Shown piece by piece: positions 1 to 7,962 of a stretch of DNA of 64,000 nt. The DNA lies in NCBI RefSeq assembly GCF_965227785.1, contig NZ_OZ245785.1:2604001-2668000 (forward strand), read 5' to 3'. Made by a program: the position numbers and the translations under genes. Within the stretch, counting starts at the first letter, position 1. Each line of letters starts with the position of its first letter. The stretch is from Gracilimonas sp965227785 (GTDB taxonomy: Bacteria; Bacteroidota; Rhodothermia; Balneolales; Balneolaceae). The notes beneath the pieces are model-generated. The model was not told the origin of the DNA. It worked only from the letters and a program-made list of their open reading frames with translations, and made no database searches.

Positions 1-1
1 C

Positions 2-376
2 CTGGGAAAAATGATCCCGCCCTTTCAGTTTATGGTAGGTGGACCTATAGGCAGCGGAGAACAATACATGAGTTGGATTCATCGTACGGATTTATGCAAG
101 GCACTTACTTTCCCATTGATGAATCAAGAGCTTTCTGGAGCTTATAATGTGTGCTCTCCTAACCCGGTTACAATGAATGAATTTGCTGACACGCTGGGCA
201 ATGTGATGAACCGTCCTTCCATATTCCGGGTACCAACATTCGCCTTGGATATTGTATTGGGTGAAGCCGCTAAGCCGGTAACCGACAGCATTCGCATGCA
301 ACCGAAGAAGTTGCAAGTTGCGGAATTCGACTTTCATTTTGAATACCTGGAAGAAGCTCTCGCTGATATTGTGTAA
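2..376 (+). CDS. NAD-dependent epimerase, TIGR01777/YfcH-like (C-terminal part)
   Basis: The frame is open from base 2, so only the last ~124 residues are present and the start lies outside the window. The segment with PPFQFMVGGPIGSG followed by MSWIHRTDL is typical of the TIGR01777 branch of extended short-chain dehydrogenases. The remainder (YNVCSPNPVTMNEFADTLG, then FALDIVLGEAA) matches the C-terminal DUF1731 region of that family. The Rossmann fold and catalytic YxxxK would be upstream. Members are predicted cytosolic NAD(P)-dependent sugar-nucleotide-like epimerases whose substrate is mostly unknown. Family assignment is strong; the function stays generic. Confidence 0.85.
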   Translation: MGKMIPPFQFMVGGPIGSGEQYMSWIHRTDLCKALTFPLMNQELSGAYNVCSPNPVTMNEFADTLGNVMNRPSIFRVPTFALDIVLGEAAKPVTDSIRMQPKKLQVAEFDFHFEYLEEALADIV

Positions 377-522
377 AAGGTGTTAGGGGCAAGGTTTTAG
401 TGGTGCGCTTTCAATCATACGGATAGAGTTGGATCAGGAGTTGTGCTGGAAGATATACGTGACGATTCTCGCTTAAGATCCGGGTGCCCCACTAAAACCT
501 AACACCTTAACCCTAAAACCTA
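377..522. repeat. Palindromic repeat (GGTGTTAGG/TTTTAGTGG family) at a convergent junction
   Basis: The left arm (377-403) carries AAGGTGTTAGG and GGTTTTAGTGG. The right arm (489-522) is its inverted copy, with CCACTAAAACCTAACACCTT continuing into CCCTAAAACCTA. The right arm begins at the stop codon of the minus-strand lipoprotein. The same two words form the palindrome at 39564-39650, also between convergent genes, so this is a dispersed family. It may act as a bidirectional transcription stop, which is inference; there is no clear U-tract. The ~85 bases between the arms hold nothing I recognise. Confidence 0.75.
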
Positions 523-3156
523 TTACTCCCTGTTAATCGTCCAGCAGCGCAGACCTTCTCTTGTTTGGGCAATCAGCTCTTTCTGCCCATCACCATTTAA
601 ATCTGTTATGATCGGATACTTCATACCTGATGTAGGTATTCCGAACAAACGCTCACCGGTCAGTATTTCCCATGCATAAAGCCGTCCGAACTCTGCCAGG
701 GCTACAAGCTCGAGCGTATTATCGGCATTAATATCGATAAGCTGGGGTGCAAAAGTTGTGGAAGCGGGCTGACCTAAACTTTTTGTAAACCGGAGCTCTC
801 CTTCTTTGTTGTATAAAAACAGTGAGCCATTCAAACTTTGGGTGATCAATAAATCATTCCGGAAAAACCCGGTGCTGTCTCTGAGTAAAATATTCTCTTG
901 GTAATCAACGGATGAGAGTTCGTTATTGGCCACATAAAGAGATCGGATAGATACAGAGTCTTCAGAAATGGTAGTTGCCAGGGAATCACTGAAAACAGGA
1001 TTAATGCCTAACGAATAAAGATAGCCATCGGCGGCACTGGCCGTTACCTGGTTTTCGAAAACAAGGGGAGAATGGGTAAAACGTGCGTTCACAAACTGCG
1101 GATATCCGGGACGAGTGGTACCGCTTCGTAACCAGCTGTGCAAGGCGTTTTCAGAAAAGGTCCAGACCGACCACACATCATCCAGGATAGAAAAAACCGG
1201 CTGTGATTGAACGGTGGCGTTCGTGTTTTGAGGCCATCCGCGAACGTTTTCACCTCTTCCATCCAATACATGTACTTTGCGGTCTTCGGTGGCTACAACA
1301 ATTTCAGGCACACCGTTTCTAAGTACATCCTGAACCAAAATAGGGGCGGTAATCGGTTCATTCATATCAAGCGGGAAACGCGGTAGCAGGTTGCCGTTTT
1401 CATTCCAGGCAAAGATTTTTGATCCGGCTGCCAGAAATATGATTTGCTGACCATTACCATACCAGTCGTATAATTGCGGTCCGCCTACAGGTTCAAGTCC
1501 ACCGGTTGATGTTTGCATGGCAATGGTACCATCCAGAGCAAGAGCCATCACTCTGCCATCCTGAGTCGAGAAGATAATTTCATCCGTACTGCTTCCAACT
1601 AAGTCACCTAAAACAGGTTTACCACTTAGCTCAAAATTGGATAAAGGCATCACCCATAATTCTTCATAGGGCAGGCTTGAACCTTCTTTGGAGTAAGAAT
1701 TCACGGTGAGGTCAATGGCATTGTCACCGGCAGTCATTGTCATCGTTGTGATATCGAAGCGGCTGAGTAAACCGGCAATAGAAGTTTCCGTCTTCACATA
1801 GGGCCTGATGAACTGCAGAAAATCGCTGGACGCTGACCACACAAATCCGCTGACTTCCTCAGGGAGGTTATTCCGGACTGTTGAATAGGTTTCGTCATAA
1901 TAAATTACCCGGCGGCGAATCCGGTCCGCATTTACGCTTTCAGCCAGTCCTTTTCGCTTTGCAATCACAACAACATCATTTGAAAAGGCAAGGTAGAAAT
2001 CCCGCAGGGTACTCATTTCTGATCCAATCAGCTTACCCATCACACTACTGCTGACCTGATAGGTGTTATCCTGAAAGTTAATGAGGCCATCTCGTACTAA
2101 ACGATTCAATTGGCTGCGAAAAGAATTCCGATCGTTTAGCTTTCTCATAAATAAAAATTCGCCCGTAGAAAGCAGCCCGGATTCCGGGAAGGCTTCGAAA
2201 GCAAATTCTGATGACAGTGTACTAGCCAGATTCTGGTACATGCTGATGTTCGCAAGCAGCACGGAATCAAGTTTAGTAGTGATGGTGTTGGTTGGCTCTA
2301 AAGGAACTGAAACCGGAGGTAACCGAAATAAGGCAAAAGTTGCAGCATTACTGGCAATGTGTCGGTCTAGGGTAATGGGTTTGTTTTCATAAGAAAAAGC
2401 ATCAACTAATACAGAATGCTGACCTTCGGTGAGTTCAATTTTTCCCGAAAGTTGGATGTTTTGGCTTGAATCTGAATATGCATCGAAAGTTAAGGCAGCA
2501 GGTTTGGTACCGGAGAAAGAAGACATCACGGTCGGGCGATTAATGACCGTAGCAAATTGTTCAACCCAATGATCTAATTGTGGTGTATTTAACACGAGGG
2601 TAGATGTCGGTGGGTTTTGCTGAAGCTGAATCGAAGGTTTTTCCCCAAGAAATGCACGCAACGAGTTTTCAATAATCAGGCTCGATTCTGCCAAAATGAG
2701 ATAATCGTTTACCTGAGCCGCATAAATCTCCGTCTTATTAAAGAATAATTTATGAATGATAAATCCTTTAAACTCGTAGTTATTCTGAGTGAACGGTTGA
2801 TAAAACCGGGATGCCCATTGGCTTAAATTTGATGAAGGCGAACCTGTAATCCATAAAAAATCTGAATGAAGGGATGTGGCCGGATAAAGGGCAACTGCCT
2901 TTATACTTAAAGGATTGTCCATTTCAGTATCGATGCCGGCAACTTGTTGCAGAGCCGAAGGAGTTAAATCATCAAGGTAAGTAGCATATTCTTTGGCTAT
3001 GATATCTTGTACATTTAACCCATCCTCCGGAACTACCACAAAAGTGGCTTCCTCAGGAATTAATGCAAACCATTCATTATCAGGAACGGATGAGCAAGTG
3101 GCTAAAAGGCTGATGGAAAAAAAAGTAATTAAGAGTTGAAAAAGGCGTTGCATCAA
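523..3156 (-). CDS. Predicted lipoprotein with C-terminal beta-propeller (FG-GAP/PQQ-like)
   Basis: This is an 877-residue protein. The N-terminus has a hydrophobic segment ending LLATC at about residue 21, a plausible though imperfect lipobox, so it is probably envelope-anchored. The first ~500 residues resemble DUF3352-type Bacteroidota proteins (LIPEEATFVVVPEDG near the start), a weak match. The C-terminal ~370 residues contain propeller blades: DEIIFSTQDGRVMAL, PEIVVATEDRKVHVLDG, and a final blade with TDLNGDGQKELIAQTREG, an FG-GAP-like Asp-rich loop. No enzymatic motif was seen. It is transcribed divergently from the BatA-like gene, sharing a ~105-base intergenic region. A scaffold or surface-binding role is inference. 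Confidence 0.75.
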   Translation of the reverse strand: MMQRLFQLLITFFSISLLATCSSVPDNEWFALIPEEATFVVVPEDGLNVQDIIAKEYATYLDDLTPSALQQVAGIDTEMDNPLSIKAVALYPATSLHSDFLWITGSPSSNLSQWASRFYQPFTQNNYEFKGFIIHKLFFNKTEIYAAQVNDYLILAESSLIIENSLRAFLGEKPSIQLQQNPPTSTLVLNTPQLDHWVEQFATVINRPTVMSSFSGTKPAALTFDAYSDSSQNIQLSGKIELTEGQHSVLVDAFSYENKPITLDRHIASNAATFALFRLPPVSVPLEPTNTITTKLDSVLLANISMYQNLASTLSSEFAFEAFPESGLLSTGEFLFMRKLNDRNSFRSQLNRLVRDGLINFQDNTYQVSSSVMGKLIGSEMSTLRDFYLAFSNDVVVIAKRKGLAESVNADRIRRRVIYYDETYSTVRNNLPEEVSGFVWSASSDFLQFIRPYVKTETSIAGLLSRFDITTMTMTAGDNAIDLTVNSYSKEGSSLPYEELWVMPLSNFELSGKPVLGDLVGSSTDEIIFSTQDGRVMALALDGTIAMQTSTGGLEPVGGPQLYDWYGNGQQIIFLAAGSKIFAWNENGNLLPRFPLDMNEPITAPILVQDVLRNGVPEIVVATEDRKVHVLDGRGENVRGWPQNTNATVQSQPVFSILDDVWSVWTFSENALHSWLRSGTTRPGYPQFVNARFTHSPLVFENQVTASAADGYLYSLGINPVFSDSLATTISEDSVSIRSLYVANNELSSVDYQENILLRDSTGFFRNDLLITQSLNGSLFLYNKEGELRFTKSLGQPASTTFAPQLIDINADNTLELVALAEFGRLYAWEILTGERLFGIPTSGMKYPIITDLNGDGQKELIAQTREGLRCWTINRE

Positions 3157-3261
3157 TAAGAAATAATAAGCTGTTTAGGTCTTGGTTCTGTATTGGCTAA
3201 TTTCCGGTTCCATAAAAAGTTCCGTATCAAAGAAATAAAGGTAACATTTTTTAAGCGCTAA

Positions 3262-5364
3262 ATGAGTTTTCTGAATCCAATTTTTTTATTTGCCTTAATT
3301 GCGGTGGGTTTGCCCCTACTTATCCACTTGCTTAACCTCAAGCGTCCCCAAAAGATAGCCTTTTCTACACTGGCATTTTTTCAGGAACTGAAGAATACCA
3401 CCATTCGCCGAATACGCATTAAGCGGTACCTGCTTTTATTACTGCGATTACTGGCTATTGCCTGCCTTGCATTGGTGTTAGCACGTCCTTTTTTGCCACC
3501 CGGGCTTTCGGGAGGAGGAACAACTCAGGCTCCGGCATTAAACGCAATTTTGCTGGACAATAGTATAAGCATGTCGAGAATTGGTAAACAAGGTCCTTTA
3601 TTTGAATATGCCCGGGAAATAATTGGAGATATTGAAAGCTCAGCAAAAGATGAAGACCGGTTTATGCTGCAGCTTACAAACGGGGAGGGAGAATACAGCA
3701 ATATTCTGAGCCGGGCCAACCTGCTAAGAACCGTGGATGAAGTGCAGATTAAATCGTCTGGCAATTTTACACTTAGCAGATTGTCAGGTTTGATTGAGTC
3801 TGTGAAAGAAGCTCCCTATCAAAACAAGAATATTTTCGTGATAACGGACGGGCAACTCAGTCAACTGGATGACTTGCGTGACCTTGATGTGGGAGGTGTC
3901 TCAGTCAGTATTATTGATGTGGGAGAAGTAGAGGTTCAAAACACTATGATTTCTGATATTTCGACTTCCACTAATATGATTGGTACCAATATCCCATTTA
4001 CCCTTAATGTTGAACTGGCAAACGAAAGCGAAGTGGCAGCGGTAAATCAATTTGTGTCGCTGGAATTTGAGGGGCAAAATGCCGGTCAGTATTCCATAGC
4101 ATTAGCTCCTAATGAGAGAAAGACATACACTTTTGAAATCACCCCATCCCAAACAGGTTCATCCAAAGGAAAGTTGGTTATTGAAGGAGATGAGTTTCAA
4201 CCTGATAATGAATACTTTTTTACTGTTCAGGTTCCCGAAACACGGAATGTATTATGGGTAAGTGAGGAAAACAGAAATCCTCAGTTTATTTCTTATACCG
4301 GTGCCATGCTTCGTGTAGCAGGTGAAAATGATGCGCAGCTTTCATACAGGGAAGCAACTCCGGACATTTTTGAAACGGCAAACCTCAGCGAATTTGATGC
4401 CGTACTGCTGGATGGGGTAGAATCGATCCCCGAATATAGTTTTCAAGCCCTTCTGGACTATGTGCAAAACGGCGGAGGGTTGATGTTCTTTCCATCGGAA
4501 AATGGAAACATCACCAATTATAATAGCCTTTTTGCTCAGTTCAATGCCGGAAGGTTTGCGGGCATTCAGGGAGAATATGCTTCTTTCAGTGCTGTTGCAA
4601 CGGCAGATGAATTGTTGGAAGATCACCCGGCATTTACTGGATTGTTTGAACGTGAGCAAAGTGAACAGCTGAGATTCACCAATCCCGATATTTATTATTA
4701 CCTGAAGTTAATGACGAACTCTTCAGGTACCGGCTTCGATTTATTGAACATGAACAACGGAGATGTGCTGGTTCATGAAAAGCGGTTTGGAGAAGGGAAT
4801 TTGGTTATCGCAGCCATTGGAAACGACCCGGGTTGGTCTAACTTTCCTATAAAGCCGCTATTCGCACCCTTTTATTATCGTATACTGCTGTATTCAGCTT
4901 CGTCAGATCAGGGAGGGTTTGCCAATCATCAATTGGGAAATACATTTAGCTGGAGAGGAAACATTGACGGAGATAATGCCGTTATTAAAGTAGGTGAGGA
5001 TGAAATTAAGCCGAACGTAGATGTAGTTTCGTCCGGGATACGGCTTCGGTATCCGGCAGAAGAATGGACTCCTGGCTGGATTACGATTAACGATGGAAGT
5101 AAGGAATATGCACTCTCGGCCAATCTCAGCGCCGATGAGTCTGATTTTTCTGAAACCAACGAACAACAGCTTGAGAATTTGATTGAAGGTGCAGAAATAA
5201 GCTGGGTTCAAACAGCCGAGCTCAATGAGGAAGAGTTACAAGATGAAATTATGGCCTCAGGATTCGGAAAAGAAATATGGAGCTGGTTTATGTTGGCAGG
5301 CTTGTTATTTTTAATAATAGAATCCTTAGTGTCTATATGGTATAAAGCTGAAACCGTAAGTTAA
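3262..5364 (+). CDS. BatA-type membrane protein with vWA domain
   Basis: The 700-residue protein starts with the BatA signature: a first membrane helix (FLNPIFLFALIAVGLPLLIH), then LLNLKRPQKIAFSTLAF, and a second helix near residues 55-75. A von Willebrand A domain follows, with the metal-site motif LLDNSISMS around residue 96. The middle holds a beta-rich segment and a glutamine-amidotransferase-like/flavodoxin-like region (FDAVLLDGVESIPEY...GGGLMFFPSE). A single helix near the C-terminus (WFMLAGLLFLIIESLVSIW) re-enters the membrane. Such proteins are inner-membrane factors often near MoxR ATPases; none is nearby here. The stop TAA overlaps the next ATG by one base, so the two are likely co-translated. 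Substrate unknown. Confidence 0.85.
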   Translation: MSFLNPIFLFALIAVGLPLLIHLLNLKRPQKIAFSTLAFFQELKNTTIRRIRIKRYLLLLLRLLAIACLALVLARPFLPPGLSGGGTTQAPALNAILLDNSISMSRIGKQGPLFEYAREIIGDIESSAKDEDRFMLQLTNGEGEYSNILSRANLLRTVDEVQIKSSGNFTLSRLSGLIESVKEAPYQNKNIFVITDGQLSQLDDLRDLDVGGVSVSIIDVGEVEVQNTMISDISTSTNMIGTNIPFTLNVELANESEVAAVNQFVSLEFEGQNAGQYSIALAPNERKTYTFEITPSQTGSSKGKLVIEGDEFQPDNEYFFTVQVPETRNVLWVSEENRNPQFISYTGAMLRVAGENDAQLSYREATPDIFETANLSEFDAVLLDGVESIPEYSFQALLDYVQNGGGLMFFPSENGNITNYNSLFAQFNAGRFAGIQGEYASFSAVATADELLEDHPAFTGLFEREQSEQLRFTNPDIYYYLKLMTNSSGTGFDLLNMNNGDVLVHEKRFGEGNLVIAAIGNDPGWSNFPIKPLFAPFYYRILLYSASSDQGGFANHQLGNTFSWRGNIDGDNAVIKVGEDEIKPNVDVVSSGIRLRYPAEEWTPGWITINDGSKEYALSANLSADESDFSETNEQQLENLIEGAEISWVQTAELNEEELQDEIMASGFGKEIWSWFMLAGLLFLIIESLVSIWYKAETVS

Positions 5365-5948
5365 TGGAAGAGATACTCTCACTTTTTTTTCGAGGTGTGA
5401 TTGTGATGTTTACTATTGCATCTACTTTGCTGGCCGGATATTCTTTTCAGAATAAGCTTCGGTTACGAAAAGTACGCCTGAGCTGGAGGGCCGGAAAGCT
5501 GCAGGGGTATCCGCTATTTGCGACTGTTTTTTTAGGAATTGTGATGGGGCTGTCAGCCATTGTGGTATTTACTGGCGACATTGCCCGATTTCCGATTTTC
5601 TTTGCTTACGTTTGGATCGGGACAATGTGGTTTATTTCCAGTTATTTGGCTTCCAAGTATTATATCACAGACTACGGTATTGTGAAGAACATCAATGAAC
5701 CTTCTCAAACCATACCTTGGTTTCAGATTCTGGATTATGTGGAAAGGCCGGAAAAAAACGGGGTTGAATACCTTTTTAACTATTCAGAAATGGACAAATC
5801 GCTGATTGAAGGGTATAAACAGCTAAAACTATTTGTGCCACGGAACAGATATAAAGCAGTAAAAAAAATTGTATCTTTAAAGCTGGAAAATAAGATTGAA
5901 GGACAAGCGATACCCGATATCGACCTCAAGAGAATTCAGGAAGACTAA
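5364..5948 (+). CDS. Small membrane protein with soluble C-terminal domain, unknown
   Basis: There are 194 residues. Three hydrophobic stretches (about residues 8-28, 50-70 and 78-100) precede a soluble tail of ~95 residues. The tail begins YYITDYGIVKNINEPSQTIPWFQILDYVER. The pattern of a residue run after a helix with ITDYGI and a PWFQI motif resembles bacterial PH-like membrane proteins, but I cannot name the family. It starts inside the stop codon of the BatA-like gene (TAATG) and sits 16 bases before hflX, so it is probably in the same transcript. Function not recognised. Confidence 0.7.
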   Translation: MEEILSLFFRGVIVMFTIASTLLAGYSFQNKLRLRKVRLSWRAGKLQGYPLFATVFLGIVMGLSAIVVFTGDIARFPIFFAYVWIGTMWFISSYLASKYYITDYGIVKNINEPSQTIPWFQILDYVERPEKNGVEYLFNYSEMDKSLIEGYKQLKLFVPRNRYKAVKKIVSLKLENKIEGQAIPDIDLKRIQED

Positions 5949-5964
5949 TTAAGAAAACACCCAT

Positions 5965-7254
5965 TTGTTAGACGACGTTAAAAATTCCGATATAGAACGA
6001 GAACGAGTTGTATTGGTAGGTTTGTATGGACCTGAAACCACGAGATTTCAGGCCGAAGAATATTTAGATGAGCTCGAGTTACTTGCCGATACAGCCGGGG
6101 GAATTACGGTTGAAAAAGTACTTCAGAATAAAACTCACCCCGATCCCTCCACTTACATAGGTAAAGGTAAACTCAACGAGCTGAAACGAATCATGGGAGA
6201 GGAACGTATTGATACCGTCATTTTTGATGACGACCTTTCTCCCACACAAATCCGAAATGTAGAAAAAGGTACGGATGCCAAAGTGCTGGACCGGAGTTCA
6301 CTGATTCTTGACATTTTTGCAGCCCGGGCTAAAACAGCAGCAGCTAAAACACAGGTAGAACTTGCCCAGCTGGAGTACTTACTGCCGCGATTAACCCGAT
6401 ACTGGACTCACCTTTCTCGCCAAAAAGGGGGGATTGGAACCAAAGGTCCGGGTGAAACCCAGATAGAGACTGACAGAAGGTTGATTGGCCGGCGCATTTC
6501 CGTGCTAAAAGAAAAGCTCGAAAAGCTAAGCAAGCAGCGAACCACGCAGCGAAAAGGGCGTGAGGGAATGAACAGAATATCGCTGGTTGGATATACTAAT
6601 GCAGGCAAATCGACCCTGATGAATGCGCTAACTGAAACCGGGGTATTTGCTGAAGACCGGCTTTTTGCCACTTTGGACTCCACCGTTCGCCGTCATGAGC
6701 TTGAAAATCATTCAGTGCTCTTGTCTGACACGGTAGGTTTTATCCGTAAGCTACCCCATAATCTGGTAGAGAGTTTTAAATCAACTTTAGATGAAGTTCG
6801 GGAGGCCGATATATTATTACATGTGGTGGATGCATCCTCCAAAATGGCTCAGGAGTATATTGAGGTAGTGGAAGAGACCCTGGAAGAGATTGAAGCCACG
6901 AACAAAAGAACCATTCTGGTATTCAATAAGGTTGATAAAATGGATGCATATCAGGTAGCAGACATGAAACGGATGTATCCGAATGCAGTGTTTGTGTCTG
7001 CAGAACAGCGCATTGGCCTTAAGGAGCTGGAAAATAGTATTGAAGAGATGATAGAGCTGGATTACAGCCGTCATACACTTCAGATTCCGGTTTCAAAATA
7101 TAAAGCAGTTGCTTTTATTCATGAAAACGCCAACGTTGAAGAAGAAACGTATGAAGGCACCGAAGTAGAGTTAACTTTCAGCATAGCCAAAAAAGATTTC
7201 AAGCAATTATCCCATTTGTTGGATACTATTGGTGCTAACGGTGAAGTTGTATAG
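5965..7254 (+). CDS. hflX: GTPase HflX
   Basis: A ribosome-associated GTPase of 429 residues, close to the family length. HflX splits or rescues stalled ribosomes. Visible motifs are the HflX-specific GGIGTKGPGETQ near residue 155, the P-loop GYTNAGKST near 208, DTVGFI near 255 (G3) and NKVD near 321 (G4). The N-terminal domain has the expected VLDRSSLILDIFAARA. The start is TTG: an in-frame stop lies only 15 bases upstream (5950-5952), no ATG lies between, and the first internal ATG would remove the N-terminal domain. A C-terminal extension of ~60 residues follows the G domain, as in many HflX. Located in a plus-strand run between a membrane protein and a CBS protein. Confidence 0.95.
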   Translation: MLDDVKNSDIERERVVLVGLYGPETTRFQAEEYLDELELLADTAGGITVEKVLQNKTHPDPSTYIGKGKLNELKRIMGEERIDTVIFDDDLSPTQIRNVEKGTDAKVLDRSSLILDIFAARAKTAAAKTQVELAQLEYLLPRLTRYWTHLSRQKGGIGTKGPGETQIETDRRLIGRRISVLKEKLEKLSKQRTTQRKGREGMNRISLVGYTNAGKSTLMNALTETGVFAEDRLFATLDSTVRRHELENHSVLLSDTVGFIRKLPHNLVESFKSTLDEVREADILLHVVDASSKMAQEYIEVVEETLEEIEATNKRTILVFNKVDKMDAYQVADMKRMYPNAVFVSAEQRIGLKELENSIEEMIELDYSRHTLQIPVSKYKAVAFIHENANVEEETYEGTEVELTFSIAKKDFKQLSHLLDTIGANGEVV

Positions 7255-7260
7255 TCACTT

Positions 7261-7926
7261 ATGTTAATAAACGAAATCCTGAATACAGACATATCGCCCC
7301 TTAGGATCAAAGATACCGTTGCGACAGCGCTGATGAAGATCGACCTGTTGCATACTACAAAGTTTACCGTTGTGGATGCTGACAACCAGGTAGTGGGGAT
7401 GGCATCGCTGGATAAACTGATAGAGGTGGTAGATGAAAATTCGCTGCTTTCTGAAGTAGAACTGGAAGATCCTATTTTTGTACCCTACAATCAGCATTTG
7501 TTCGAAGCCTCACGCATTATGCTGGCCAAAGAGCTATATCTGATCCCGGTGACCGATGAGGAAATGAAATTCCAGGGAATGATTAAAAAACGGGATGTAT
7601 TAAGTGCCCTTGGTGATGTTTTCAATCTTTCAAGTTTTGGATCTGTTATAACCGTGGAGCTTGATCAGGTAGATTTTACCCTTTCTGATTTAGTTCGCAT
7701 CATCGAAATGGAAGGGGCAAAGATATTGGGTGTGGCTGTTCAACAACCCAACGCCAAAAATAAGGCATACCGTGTATCATTTAAATTAAACCTCGAAGAC
7801 TCTTCCGTGGTAAGCGCAGGATTGCGTCGCTTTGGATACACAATTACATCCGAAGCCAATAGCGAGGTGCTGGAGCATAATTTTTCTGACCGCGCGGATG
7901 AACTTATTCGCTATCTTGACATATAA
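7261..7926 (+). CDS. CBS-domain protein
   Basis: The 221-residue protein has two CBS motifs. The first (about residues 8-60) ends FTVVDADNQVVGMASLDKLIEVV. The second (about 70-125) contains LYLIPVTDEEMKFQGMIKKRDVLSALG. The remaining ~95 residues (GSVITVELDQVDFTLSDLVRIIEMEGAKILGV cut by a loop) look like an ACT-like alpha/beta sensor domain. CBS pairs usually bind adenosyl ligands such as AMP, ATP or SAM; no enzymatic domain is attached here. It lies 6 bases after the hflX stop and 36 before the TPR gene. The ligand and partner cannot be told from sequence. Confidence 0.85.
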   Translation: MLINEILNTDISPLRIKDTVATALMKIDLLHTTKFTVVDADNQVVGMASLDKLIEVVDENSLLSEVELEDPIFVPYNQHLFEASRIMLAKELYLIPVTDEEMKFQGMIKKRDVLSALGDVFNLSSFGSVITVELDQVDFTLSDLVRIIEMEGAKILGVAVQQPNAKNKAYRVSFKLNLEDSSVVSAGLRRFGYTITSEANSEVLEHNFSDRADELIRYLDI

Positions 7927-7962
7927 GAAGTAACAATTAACCTTATTTATCCTGACGAGTTC